DNA from: Chaetoceros tenuissimus
Lineage: Eukaryota; Bacillariophyta; Thalassiosirophyceae; Chaetocerotales; Chaetocerotaceae
Length of the DNA: 64,000 nucleotides
Assembly: GCA_021927905.1 (NCBI GenBank)
Contig: BLLK01000046.1
Location: 186,001 to 250,000 of the forward strand
Reading direction: 5' to 3'
Shown here one piece after another: positions 11,208-22,506 of this stretch. The notes beneath the pieces are model-generated. The model was given only the letters and a program-made list of their open reading frames with translations. It did not search any database and was not told the origin of the DNA. Position numbers and translations under genes: made by a program. Positions within the stretch are counted from its first letter, which is position 1. The number at the start of each line of letters is the position of its first letter.

Positions 11208-13968
11208 TTATGCATCTGCCTGCAGCTTGAGGTCATCGTCATCATCTTCTTCTTCTGGCATCTCGGCATTATCAAAAGCCTGAGGTCCAAACAAAGAAAG
11301 TAGTACTGGTAGTAGAATTAGACCGTGGACTACTCCAAGTCCTACAGTGAGGGCAAATTGTTTGGAAAGTGTTGTGAACACGTATGACTTCGAAAATAAG
11401 AGTACAACAACTGCCAAAAATGTGGATGTTGCTCCAGATAAAACAGCCGCACCGATATCAGCTAATGCTTCGATTACACGACGATTTTTATCGGATCCTC
11501 CCTTTGTCATGAAACAGTGTCCCACGTGAGCGGAATAATCGATGGATAACCCAACCGCAAGTACAATATTAATGACACTAACACTATCAATAGCGATTCC
11601 TAATGCATACATGAAACCCAAGATTTCAATGATACATGCACTGACATTAAGCGTAATAATGATAGATGTCATGGGACTAGCAACAGTGAAGAAAACAATT
11701 ACTGCAACAGCTGCCAAAGCAAGACCAACATTTGTAAAAAGCTCACGCTTGATTATTTTGAATCCTTCAACTCCAATGAATACATCTGAGTAAGTAGTAA
11801 CAGTTGGATAGTCGTCACCCCAACTCTCCGTCATTTCTCTAGTGGCATCCATTGCCTTGATCTGCTTCTCAGCGTCGTCGATGATATCTCCATTAGCTTT
11901 CTCCTTAGTCAAAGACACATATGCCGATTCAACACGAATAGCTTCAATCATAGTGTTATCTGCGGAAAACACAACATCAGACGCGTAAGGCGACCCGGTT
12001 TGAAATGAAGCAAAGCTTTTCATAGCAGCAATGAAACCAGCTTCGGTATCTGGAAAAAAATCTTCCCCGGTAGTGATACCAGTTAGAGTTTGGCCACTCT
12101 GAAAATAGTCGCGCATTCCAGTCATCACGTTACGGTATACAGAAGATGGATCTGCAATGTATGGTGGCGAAGACTCTTTACCTTCAAGTTCTTCATAAAG
12201 ATTTGCCAAATTTACTCTATTCTTGTAAATTTCAGAACCGTCCTCAAAGATGAAATAGAAAGTATTTCCAGAAGTAGGGTAGAAAGAATCAGCAGTATTG
12301 ATGTACGAAGTCAAATATGAGTCTGAAGGAATGAACGCACGTTGAGTATTCTCAACAGAAAGATTAGATGCCCCATAACCTCCAAAACCGAGAAGTCCGC
12401 CAAACGCGATCAATACAGCAACTTTTCCAGGAATACTAAGAATAGTTGGTGCATGGATATTACGGAAGTACTTGGAGACTCCACTTTCCTCGAACTTGGT
12501 ATCAGCATCAGAGTTATCCTTTTTGCGAGTCATCCAACAAACGCACTCTCTTCTGTTATCTCTCTGACGACGCTCATCGAGAACCAAAGTTGCAGTGAAG
12601 AAAGTGGAAGCAAATGCCCATAGAAATACAATACCCACTGCGGCATATGCACAAAAACTAGCCAATGCTGGTAGACTGGAAGAAGCAGATATACCGAACG
12701 CCACTAAATCAGTCATGGATGTGACAGTGATAGAGGCACCAGCTCGTGCCAATGCACTTGCTGCACGTTTTGTAATAGCTTCGTTGTCCTCTGATTTCCT
12801 AGGAACCTTGCGCTCACGATTGAATGCATTGACTGTAGAAAGGGAAAAGGCATGTAAGTACATGATTATTGGAAAATGAATGTATGAAACAAATAGACTC
12901 ACCAATCACAAATGCGTCATCTACACCAATTCCAAGAAGAATAAAAGGAAGCAAAGAATGAACTGGCCCAAAGAAAAGACCCATTAGCGAAGAGAGTCCA
13001 AAACTTGCCACTGTTGAAATTCCAACAAGAATCAGAGCAGCGAGTGACATTGTCCATCTTGACTCTGGTCCAGGGATGAATTTCCCTAGATTTGCTCCAA
13101 GGAAAACAAAAACAACAATGTATGAAATTTGAACGAGCAATAAATCTCCAGTGATTGCTCCACCAAATTCATCAGCAAAAGATCTTCCAGATAAATAATC
13201 CACTGCAAGATTAGGGTATGATTCTTCGACAGACCGAGTAGCGTTGAGGAATACAGTTTCTTCCCAAGCCTCGTTAATAGGATCTTCCTCTGACCCTTTC
13301 TCGTCTGATCCTGCCTCTTTAGTACGATCATCAATAAAGTATGAAATGGTAAAAGCTTCTGCGGATACTACAGCACCATTTTCAACTACAGGCTTCCCCA
13401 ACAAAGAGAGCAATTTCCCTTGTTCAGGATCGTAGGAGTTAAGGGTAGCCATGTAATCAGCATCATTTTCAAGTTTGCTAACATCATAATCCCACACTTT
13501 CAGAATAGATGACAAAAGACACTGACAAACTCCTTCGAACTCGTTAGCACATGCACCTCCAGCTTTGGTACATAGGTCCACAAGGGTGTAATCTACATCA
13601 TCATAGGTACTGACTTTGTTCTCAATCTGAAGATGTAGGTTCATAGCAGAAATGAGTCTTTGCTTGGTCAAAACATTTCCTCCCTCTTGTGCAGCCTGAA
13701 CAATGATTTGGTTGAAACGAGAGCTACTCGAAAAGTAGCTTTGGTAAAGTTCGGTCTCTGTCTCCGCTTGAGTGTTTTGGGGAACCCATAGCTTATCAGC
13801 TCTGTTCTCAGTAGTCCATGTTGCAAATCCGCCACCACATGCAATAGCAATGAGAATAGAGATTCCGATTGTAATTCTTGGTTTACGAGCAACAAAAGTT
13901 CCTACTGCCAAGAAGTTTCTGGCGATGAAAGATTCAATCGCATTTCCAAAGTTCTGAACCCACCCCAT
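11208..13968 (-). CDS. Patched/NPC1-like RND-superfamily membrane protein with sterol-sensing domain
   Basis: Exons 12903..13968 and 11208..12832, with a 70-nt intron (donor GTGAGT, acceptor CTACAG), give 896 residues. The first membrane helix (ITIGISILIAIACGGGFATW) is followed by a large lumenal loop with several Cys, then a five-helix sterol-sensing-type block containing LGIGVDDAFVIV, which the splice completes. A second extracytoplasmic loop and a second helix bundle follow, with GLSIDYSAHVGHCFM, the signature of the C-terminal half of Patched/NPC1/dispatched proteins. The C-terminus is acidic. Such proteins move sterols or other lipids using ion gradients; the cargo here is unknown. A duplicated RND architecture is complete, and the charged GxxxDD and GLSxDYSxH motifs are intact, so it is probably functional. 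Confidence 0.88.
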
Positions 13969-14152
13969 GACTTATATTCTTCTTCCTTGAGCACTGCTTT
14001 CAAAAAGAAGAGATTCAGGAGTAATGTAGTCACTATCTCCGTTTACCAATAAGCAAGTGAGAAAGATCAGAAGAAATAGAGATTCGCTCTGTGATTGTGT
14101 TGTACGTATGCAATGTTCATGTTCCAGGTTCGAATGATGAGGCGTTGAAAAA

Positions 14153-14160
14153 TGACGTCA
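14153..14160. promoter_or_regulatory. TGACGTCA bZIP/CRE-type site
   Basis: Perfect palindrome TGACGTCA about 185 bp upstream of the RND-protein start. In diatoms TGACGT-type elements are bound by bZIP factors, including aureochromes, and mediate CO2/cAMP or light responses. Function at this site is inferred from the motif and position only. Confidence 0.4.
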
Positions 14161-14182
14161 GAAAGCTTTTGTAAGCAATAGA

Positions 14183-14200
14183 TACGTACGACCCCGTACG
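14183..14200. promoter_or_regulatory. paired CGTACG palindromes
   Basis: TACGTACG at 14183 and CGTACG at 14195 lie close together about 215 bp upstream of the RND-protein start. They belong to the recurring TACGTAC-core set. Confidence 0.3.
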
Positions 14201-14283
14201 ACGGACTTTTTCCTTCTTTGACCGATAAGTATTTTTGCACCCCCCTCATCTTCTTTTCTCCAGCCAGGCTTGCAGCCGGTAGC

Positions 14284-14322
14284 GGTGGGTGATAGCTGGA
14301 ACGGGTGGGAAATAGCTGGGAA
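14284..14322 (+). repeat. left arm of imperfect inverted repeat
   Basis: A stretch of about 39 bp containing GGTGGGTGATAGCTGG and a second AATAGCTGGG. Roughly 80% of bases match the reverse complement of 15670..15707. The two arms bound a 1.4-kb gene-free segment, as terminal inverted repeats of a small non-autonomous transposon would. No target-site duplication was confirmed. Confidence 0.4.
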
Positions 14323-15669
14323 GTCAGTCCCAGGACATTGACTGGCTAATTCTATGTGAATCTTATGTCTTAAATATCAACGGCAACTTACAACGGACAG
14401 ATGTGCAAATAGAAGTTTGCCGTACGTACTACTGGACGTACTTTCACTTCTTATTCTTTTACTTCATTATTTGTTCACGTCGTATTCTGCTTCTACTTAT
14501 ACTTCTATTGCTATGGTTGTCAAACGCCTTTGCTACCCTCACACACCATTGATACCTTGTTTCTCCTATACAATCGGTAGAAACACCAGTTTGATTTGAG
14601 ATATCTATGCCAACAAATCATCCATATTGCTCCTCAATGAGCTTGGTGCCTTTAAGAACAGATTAGTTAGAGTATTGTCTTTATTTCTTTTCACAATCTC
14701 GATTGAGAAACCATGTTGATTGGTATTAGATTCATTCATTATTACTTTTTATAAGTGTCTACTTATTTTCAGATTGTGATCTCTAAGTGAGTAGATGTAT
14801 AAGTGCTTGATTGTTATGGACAGATTGTGATATATATTGAAATGCAATCATGTGACCTGATGTTACAATTCAAATCCGTATGTATACCACATCAATCTAC
14901 ACCTTTCTATGTAACTTGAACTCATTACGATCAGAGCATGAAATATTGAACCGATACTCAAGTCCATCTATAGCGATCATACATGTGTTGTATGCTCTTT
15001 TCCAAACTCGAACATATCTTCAAACTGCTTGTGGTCGACATATAAAAAATGTGTAACCAATGTAGAATCCACTAGTTGTAACAATATATGTGAGTGGCTC
15101 TTCTCCTTCCTCGTCAAGCTAGGTGTTTTCATAGCCTATTTATACGTGTAGCTGTAACTTCATGTCATCCAAGCATGGCTCTATGAAGTATGTAAAGCGT
15201 ATCAATACGTCTATCTGTAGCTCCATGCCGCCAAAGTGTGTCTATCTCTTTATGTTAGTCTAACTCAAGTAGATTCCTAGAGAAACAAAAGGGGAAAGGA
15301 GCTCCTATTCCACATATGAAATCACTTTTCGTTCACAAAAGTTTGATGGTAGTGAAATGGTAACAGCAAAACAAAGTTAAACCCACAATCGACACCGCAT
15401 CCGCCAACCTGTCATACCCATTACGACGCATATACACTATCGCGGGGATTTGCCTGGGTATCGAACAAGCCGCTTAGTGAGGTCTGAAGTCACCAACAGT
15501 CACTAACTATTCATTTGGTAGACTGAAGAGATGTGAGATGTGAGATGTGGAAATTAAGCAACCGTTGGAGGATAAGATCTTTGCAAGACACAACGGAACA
15601 GAAACTTATGTGTACCATCTAAATTAGTTTTTGACAATAAAAAGAGAGGAACTGGAGGGAAATAGCTGG

Positions 15670-15707
15670 TTTCCGGCTATTCTCCACCTTTCCAGCTATC
15701 CACCACC
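15670..15707 (-). repeat. right arm of imperfect inverted repeat
   Basis: Read on the minus strand it gives GGTGGTGGATAGCTGG followed by AATAGCCGG, matching the left arm at 14284..14322 with a few mismatches and one-base gaps. An additional AATAGCTGG on the plus strand at 15661 shows that the core is also locally repeated. Confidence 0.4.
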
Positions 15708-15948
15708 TTGACCCTTGCAGCCATTCATTCTACACCAACGAGTGGTAGGTGATGTTTTCAACAAACCAACAAATGAGAAATAAAAACAGTATTTGCATGT
15801 AAAAAAGTAAAAGTTTGGGAATTCAAAGCAAGACAGCTAAAATTGGATACTATTTCTTTTACTGATATCGACATACTGAAAAAGGATACTCCATTTCAAT
15901 ATCAAAAGTGCATAAAGAAAAAACTGATCATTCATTCAAATTTTAGAT

Positions 15949-17076
15949 ATGAATAAGGTGACATTATTTTCTCTGCTTCTGCTGCCATGTTCATCAATAG
16001 CATACTCTTTTGTAACCCAATCTAATAGACTGGCACTAAATCGCCATCAACAAAAGAGTATATTTGATTCCACAATTCATGCTAGAATATCATCGAGCTC
16101 ATTGTGTATGAAGAAGAAGTAAGTTCCACTTTTGGACCATTTGCAACTCACAAAATTTCAGCTCACATCAACTTATAAACCATGTAGACTTAACAAAAAG
16201 CAGCGAGCTGTAGCAGAATCGCTTCTTAAAAAACAAATCAATGAAGATGGCAAAACTGAAATTCCACAAAATTTGAGAAGAAAAGTGAAAGCATCGAGAC
16301 CATTTCTAGGTCATGTTGTACCTGAAAATGCCAAACGACAGGGTGGAGGCTCATCTGGACCACAATTGAGAGCACAGGGTAGAAAACGTGCTGATAGTAT
16401 TAATAATCCTTCCAACTTGAAAATATTAGGTGGAATTGCAAAAGGACGTAAATTACAATCTCCAGAAGTGTATTTGAGACCTATGATGGGAAAAGTGAAG
16501 GAAGCAGTCTACAGTACTTTTACTGCATTTGGTCTGTACGACGATAGTGTTGCGACAAAACATTTAGACATCTTTTCTGGGTCAGGAAGTGTAGGTCTAG
16601 AAAGTTTGAGTAGAGGAGCAAGTCATTGCACTTTTGTCGATTTGGCACGCGACTGTTGTGAAACTTGTCAGCGTAATATTGATAATTTGGAATTTGGGGA
16701 AGATCCAGAAAAGACAAGGGTTGTAAACGCTGATGCAATTGCTGCTTTGAAAGATCCATATTCTTTTGGTATTCCCGAAGGGTTTACTTACAATCTGGTG
16801 ACACTTTGTCCGCCGTATGAGGAAATTGTATATGCTGACCTTATTGAAGCAGTTGCAAATTCACCTTGTGTCACTGATGATACTGTCATTCTGCTAGAGT
16901 ATCCAGTAGAGCTTGGAACTTTACCACATGTTATCACAAGAGAGGATGGAGGTGCACTTGTTGGAGTAAGAAATCGAAAGTATGGAAGAACAGTGATTGC
17001 AATTTACGTTGTCAACCCAACTGGTCGTTTGGACGAATCTGCTTCAAGTAGACCTGAAGAATTTGTTTCATTATAA
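15949..17076 (+). CDS. rsmD: plastid RsmD-type 16S rRNA (guanine-N2) methyltransferase
   Basis: Exons 15949..16118 and 16188..17076, with a 69-nt intron (GTAAGT...CATGTAG, phase 2), give 352 residues. An earlier AG at 16160 would lead to a stop. The first exon encodes a signal peptide (LFSLLLLPCSSIAYS) followed by FVTQSNR, a bipartite complex-plastid presequence. The catalytic part contains ILGGIAKGRKL, LRPMMGKVKEAVYS, the SAM-binding LDIFSGSGSVGLESLSRGA and TLCPPYEE, then a C-terminal GVRNRKYGRT strand. This is the RsmD family, which methylates G966 of small-subunit rRNA; here it should act on plastid ribosomes. The usual D/N-P-P-Y motif reads C-P-P-Y. The stop lies 29 bp from the convergent TAZ gene. 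Confidence 0.88.
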
Positions 17077-17105
17077 GTAATAAGCAATTCTATTTTAATT
17101 TCCTT

Positions 17106-17603
17106 TCATAACTTTTTTGCATTTTTTTGTTTTGTCATGTATTTTCTCACTGGAGCACACAATTTGCACTTGTAATTTCCAGCAACTTGACATCTATGAA
17201 AGTGACTCAAGACATACCTAGATGAAATACAGTGTGCGTATTCACAGTCTGTCGCTTCACATCTCTCAATATGCCTCCATAATGCCTTCATATCTGCACA
17301 CTGAGAGGTCCTTGAGCACTCTCCTTCAACTACTGTGCATTGGGCTGAATGCTGAAGCAAGAGCAAACGTTTCTGTCGACGAAGTCGAACCTTTTTACTG
17401 GTGGACCTATGATGGAACTTCTTTTGATAAGATCTCTCTGTTGAGTGTTGATTTCCTTGCTGTTCTTTACTTTTTGGATGTTCTTCACAGTCAGAATCTA
17501 CATCAATGTCCATTGGTAAAAAGAATGGACTAGGAAATCCTTCTTCAATTTCTTCTGCATCTTCAGGGATACTTGGCATTACAACTCGTTTCCTATCATA
17601 CAT
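17106..17603 (-). CDS. small TAZ-type zinc-finger protein
   Basis: A single exon of 165 residues from an ATG at 17603. The N-terminus is acidic and disordered. From about residue 78 it has the CBP/p300 TAZ zinc-finger pattern: RLLLLQHSAQC, CADMKALWRHIERC, CEYAHCISSRYVLSHFHRC and a final CKLC. The HCCC ligand sets for three zinc ions are visible. TAZ domains bind transactivation domains. In CBP/p300 they flank a histone acetyltransferase, but no such domain is encoded here or adjacent, so this is a stand-alone TAZ protein. It is probably a nuclear transcriptional adaptor, which is inference. Confidence 0.85.
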   Translation of the reverse strand: MYDRKRVVMPSIPEDAEEIEEGFPSPFFLPMDIDVDSDCEEHPKSKEQQGNQHSTERSYQKKFHHRSTSKKVRLRRQKRLLLLQHSAQCTVVEGECSRTSQCADMKALWRHIERCEATDCEYAHCISSRYVLSHFHRCQVAGNYKCKLCAPVRKYMTKQKNAKKL

Positions 17604-18416
17604 TTTGCAATATTTCTTCGTTCCTATGTTTCATAATATGTACAGTACCGACTCCTAATGAAGGAAGTAGGGTCTTTTCCAAATGCAGTGAAGAGTAGTA
17701 GTCAAGTACCACAGGTGAGTAAAAGATGTTGTAGAATCGGTCGGTTGACCGGAAAGTAATCATGCCAAATTTGAGGAATTAGATTTTGATGGGATTGATA
17801 TGGCTAAAAACCATTGAATGACCCGTCTTTGACATGATTTCACGTTTGGATATGTCGACTTTTCAAATCTGGAAGTAAAAAGATTTTTTGGAAAGGAAGA
17901 TGTATGTAATGGCTTCTAAATCATACAAAGTGTACCAACATCCTGATACTGCAAATTCTTTTGAAATAGTTTGTTTACTCTAGCTAGATATGTACTTTTA
18001 ATCTTTCTTCAGTAGATTTCATGTTTGCTAACAATCAACAGACTAGTTTACGACCAACAAGGTGAAATACGAAGTACGATTGACTTCATACCAACTTTTA
18101 CTGAACCACGTTGATTTGGTAGTTAGTTTGGTACTGTAACTTCGTACCAAAATAGATACGTACGTACCTATTTTTACCATCCCAGAGCCACCAAACAATT
18201 AGCTGAATAGCCAAAAGAGAATCGGAGGAGGGGCGGGCGGGAGGAGGGGAGGATGGAGAGTTCAGAGTGGAGGAGAGCAGAGAGAGAACAAAACTACTAG
18301 AAGACGTGAACTAATCCACAACATCTTGAATCCTCTGGAATTCACACCTGATAAGAAGCAAAAATATTGAGCTGAATGAAGCAATCGATTACTATCAACA
18401 AAAATAGATAACAAAA
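17604..18416. other. divergent intergenic region
   Basis: About 810 bp between the TAZ and DDX46 genes. It contains TACGTACGTAC at 18157..18167 and two nearby GGTAC/CGTACC half-sites. A purine-rich stretch (GGAGGAGGGG type) at about 18220-18260 lies just before the DDX46 leader. No coding frame was supported. Confidence 0.5.
18157..18167. promoter_or_regulatory. TACGTACGTAC element
   Basis: Extended form of the recurring palindrome, about 250 bp upstream of DDX46 and 550 bp upstream of the TAZ gene. Regulatory role inferred. Confidence 0.3.
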
Positions 18417-21400
18417 ATGGAGGATAGTGAAAAAGCAGCAGCAGCGGAAAGAAAGCGCAAAAGATTGGAGGCATGGCGCAAACGCCAGGAAGAAAAGGCA
18501 AAAGCAGCAGAATCGGAAAAAGAAAAGCCAAAAATAACAATGTCAATTGGTGCCAATACTCTTCCAAAAAAGAAGAAAAAGAAGAAGAAGCAAAGGATCG
18601 GATTTGGCAGCTTAGATGAAGATGATACGACGAAAGAAGAGAAAAAATCTCTGGAGCTTTTGGACATTTCTGATATGAAAAGCAAAAGTACTGATGAAAA
18701 AACTCAGAATGAAGGAACCTCACCACCAAAAAAGAAGCGTAGATGGGGAGCGTCTTCTAAGGATGCTTCGAATGTTACTGGGGTTTCTGGGGATAATCGT
18801 GATAGTATTCAAGGTGGCGAAGATGATTTAGATAAATTTATGGATAATTTGAAAGCAGGTGCTATGGGTGAAGTTGTCATTCAAACAAAAGAAGGAATAT
18901 TGTCGGTAGATGTGAGTGGAAGTATGATGAGACATGGAGATTCAAAACCGACGCCTACAGCAACTGATTTGCTAGTCCCATCGAGTGGAGGCGTAATCAC
19001 ACCAGAAGAGCTGGCAAAGCTATCAGGAACAAAAGAGAAATCGAGTAGAAAACCTGATGATGCATATTATGGACCAAGTGATTGGGAAACTTCTGCAAGC
19101 GAGGTAAGCTATAACGTGACGATTCTTTGATTTGTTTTCAAAATACCAGATAAGTCTAACTTTTTCATTTATTCAACAGGCTGAAACTGATGACGAGGAA
19201 GAAGAAAAGGCTCGAAGAAATTTCTTGCAGGCATTGAAACAGAGAACAGCGATGCAAATGGAAGATGTTGAAGAACAAGATGCACCTCAATTGGCTTCTG
19301 AAGTAAAATCTGAAAAACAGCGACGAGAAGAACGATTAGAAATGTTGAAAAGAGAAGCAGAAGAAGCGCAACGTGCGTCGGCGAAGGCTTCCCAACCAGA
19401 TATTGGAAGAATATATTATGACGACGTCGAGTCAGGTGTAATGGAAGAAGCTCAACGAACGTTGGGTGTTGTTAATGCAGCAGCAACTGATGCATTAGAG
19501 GTTTTAGCGGAATTGAATAAAAAGAAAGAGCTAAAAGCTGTTGATCACAGCAAGATTGAATATATCCCGATACGGAAGAATCTATATATAGTTCCTAGAA
19601 GTGTAGCTTCCTTGACTCCAGACCAAATATTGGATAGAAGAGCCAAATTGCAAATTCGTGTAAGGGGGAAAGGAGCACCAAGTCCTGTAGAGTCATTTGA
19701 TGAGTGTGGACTTTCTGAAAGAATTTTGCAGATTTTGAGAAAGATGAAAATAGAGAAACCATTTGCTGTGCAAGCTCTATGTATTCCATGCATCATGGCT
19801 GGACGAGATGTCATTGGTATTGCAAAAACTGGTTCTGGGAAAACATTATCTTATCTGCTTCCAATGTTGAGACACATCGGAGACCAGCCACCATTAGAAC
19901 AAAATGAGTCTGGGCCTATTGGTCTTATATTATGCCCTGCTCGAGAGCTCGCTGTTCAAATTCAAAATGTCACCAAGGCATTTGCAAAGCAACTAGGACT
20001 CAAGTAAGTATCAGGATGAATTATGATAATCATTGGATGATTTGTCTCACAATATCTTCAGATTTAAGACATTTCCTTTGTATTACACTCATTTTTATGC
20101 AAAAAAGAAACATTTCAAATATTTCATACCTTCATATTCTTTCTAACAATGTTTCTTCTTGATAAATAGGTCAACTGCGGTCTATGGCGGAGCTGGGGTC
20201 GCAGAACAAATAGCCGACTTGAAGCGAGGAACTCATATTTGTGTGGCGACACCTGGAAGAATGATTGATATACTAACAATGCAATCAGGGAGGATATTAT
20301 CATTGAGCCGTGTATCATATGTCGTCCTGGATGAGGCTGACAGGTAAGCGCCTTGAGATTCCTTCAATTTTCTAACTTTACCTCTTCCAAAAACCTTACC
20401 AGTTTCCCCCCCCCCTAAAGAATGTTTGATATGGGATTCTCTCCACAAATTGACGCCATTTTGAGCACGGTTCGTCCTGATCGCCAGACTGTTTTATTTT
20501 CAGCAACGTTTCCTAAGACTGTTGAACATTTAGCACGCAAGAGTTTGAAGTTCCCATTGGAAATCCTTGTAGGTGGAAGAAGTGTTGCATCTGATTCTGT
20601 AAAGCAATATGGCGAATTAGTTGAAGAAGAAGACAAATTCCTGAGACTTCTTCAATTATTAGGAGAATACGCTGATGAAGAGAAAAAGGTTATTGTGTTT
20701 GTTGACACTCAATCACGTGCAGATTCAATTTTTGAACAGCTCGTTAGGTGTGGATACCCATCACTCTCCTTACACGGTGGGAAAGAACAAGAAGATAGAG
20801 ATTCAACGATATCTGATTTTAAGAGAATTGATGGTCCAAATGTGTTGGTAGCTACGTCCGTTGCAGGACGTGGTCTCGATGTACCGTCTTGCGGATGTGT
20901 AATCAATTACTCTGCTCCAAACCATCTCGAAGATTATGTTCATCGTGTAGGCCGCACGGGTCGTGCCGGAAACAAAGGCGTCAGTTACACTTTCTGCAAT
21001 TCTGGAGATGAAGAGAAGTATGCACCAATTGTTGTCAGGGCCATGATTGAAGCTGCTCAGTCTGAAAATATTGCCCCGGAGTTAAGGAAGATGTCCGATG
21101 ACTTCAAAAAGAAAGTGGAAAAAGGAGAAGCAAGATATGCAGGAAGTGGCTTTCACGGTAAAGGTTTCACGTATGACTCCTCCGAACTCAACGATGCCCA
21201 GAAACTTGCAAGAGCTGAAAAACGTAAAGCCCTTATTGATGCTGGTATGATTGACCCTGATGAAGATGAGACACCCATTGATTCAGAAGAACAGAAAATT
21301 TTCAGCGGAGAAAATATCCAGGACGAAGCACAGGATTCGAAACCAAGTGCAACCAGTACTCAGGCAAGTACAAGTAATGTTCCGCGCATATCAGCAGATT

Positions 21401-21795
21401 TACTTGCATTACCTGGAATGAAGGAAGCTATGATGAAACGTGCTGGCTATGAACTTCCAGACTCGTCATTGTTAGGTGCAAGTGGTGATCACTTCATGGA
21501 AGAGATTGAGATCAATGACTATCCAAGAGAAGCTAGGTGGAAAGTCACTCAAAAAGAAACGACGAGTAGATTGCAAGACGAATTTCAAATTGCTGTCACC
21601 CTCAAAGGAAAGTTTTATGATTCAAAATCACAACTACCAGAAGGGGAAAGAAAGCTATACCTTCACGTTGAAGCAACGAGTCAAAGAATTCTTCAAACAG
21701 GTATGCAAGAGATTAGGCGCCTGCTTAATGAGGAAACCCTTCGTGTAGGAACAAAAGGATTGGGCGGAGGCCATCGGTACAATGTATTTTCGTAG
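18417..21795 (+). CDS. PRP5: DEAD-box pre-mRNA splicing helicase DDX46/PRP5
   Basis: Four exons (18417..19103, 19180..20003, 20170..20343, 20421..21795) give 1,019 residues in one frame. Intron lengths are 76, 166 and 77 nt; the last has a nine-C tract near its acceptor. The N-terminus is Lys/Glu-rich. The core shows the Q region ([12 protein letters not shown]), motif [11 protein letters not shown], Ia PARELAVQI, Ib ATPGRMID, motif II VLDEADRMFDMGF (completed across the third intron), motif III SATFP, and [12 protein letters not shown]. The [20 protein letters not shown] segment upstream of the helicase and the C-terminal RQEIRR-type KH-like tail are typical of DDX46/PRP5. PRP5 remodels U2 snRNP at branch-site recognition. 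Length matches the metazoan DDX46 range. It acts in the nucleus. Confidence 0.93.
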
Positions 21796-22133
21796 CTAAA
21801 CGCATAATATCATAATAATTTCGTAAAGTGCAAGTGAAAACTTTATATGTGAATCTGTAAAAGCGCAGATTGTGCTTCAAAACTGACAATTTTAATTTTT
21901 CTGTAGTAGTACATCATTGTATTTGAATTTCCCCTTGAATAGGGGGAACTAAGTTGTACCATGAAGCAATTTTTGCGAACACTTCATTCAACGCTCAACG
22001 CCACCATCAAGCGAAGAGCGAAGAGGTTTTATTGATTATGAGTTACAAACCCTTGTGCTATTACTGAGCAGTAACTTGTGCAAGGCTCGCTCTATATTTA
22101 CACGAAGGGAAGAGAATCAAAATTATATTTAAA
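21796..22133. other. intergenic region, no gene seen
   Basis: About 340 bp holding the 3' end of DDX46 and the leader of the next small gene. No motif was recognised. Confidence 0.5.
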
Positions 22134-22400
22134 ATGGCGAGAACAGATGGAAGAAAAATAGTGGGAATTGCGTTTGCTGGAATAATGGGCGCGTTGGGTA
22201 TAGGTCAAATCTACTTGCCATTCATTGCTGATAGAGATAAACTCCGAGGTCTAGCTGAAGAAGAAGATATGCCTGAGCAAGCTAAACGAGAAATGGATAT
22301 GTTGATGAAAGCTGAGATAGCAGCTGCTGAGGCAAGGCAGCAAGGTCAACAAAAGGGTGGAGGAAGTATGTGGTCTAATTTGAGACGGAAGGAAAATTAG
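22134..22400 (+). CDS. small single-pass membrane protein, unknown function
   Basis: A single exon of 88 residues. A short basic N-terminus (MARTDGRK) precedes one hydrophobic helix (IVGIAFAGIMGALGIGQIYL), then a charged Glu/Lys/Ala-rich helix and a Gln/Gly-rich tail. The layout recalls short mitochondrial inner-membrane assembly factors such as SMIM20/MITRAC7, but I see no residue-level match good enough to assign it. Codon usage and clean boundaries support a real gene. Targeting to mitochondria is plausible but unproven. Confidence 0.6.
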   Translation: MARTDGRKIVGIAFAGIMGALGIGQIYLPFIADRDKLRGLAEEEDMPEQAKREMDMLMKAEIAAAEARQQGQQKGGGSMWSNLRRKEN

Positions 22401-22506
22401 CTAGCTGGAAAAAGAGAGTATTATTTTACTTCTTTAATACTCTGCATAGTTCTTGTTTCTTTATCTTAATATAAATCTAGACATGCATATATGCTGAGTA
22501 GTCTGG

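Larger units (their letters stand above)
13969..15948. other. 2-kb gene-poor divergent intergenic region
   Basis: No convincing gene. Near the RND promoter are GTACGTA (14102), TGACGTCA (14153..14160), TACGTACG (14183), CGTACG (14195) and CGTACGTAC (14421). Most of the rest lies between an imperfect inverted repeat (14284..14322 against 15670..15707). It also contains a diverged tandem duplication of roughly 65 bp around 15143 and 15207 (TACGT..A.CTGTA.CT.CATG pattern) and two copies of CAGATTGTGAT at about 14770 and 14820. It may be a decayed non-autonomous element. Confidence 0.45.

Noticed and set aside
14417-14599. 60-codon open frame in the long intergenic region
   Set aside because: Low complexity, no homology, no splice partners; expected by chance in AT-rich DNA.
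15420-15500. tRNA-like TTCGATACC stretch on the minus strand near CCCCGCG
   Set aside because: No consistent acceptor, D or anticodon stem could be drawn around it, unlike the clear tRNA-Leu at 48502.
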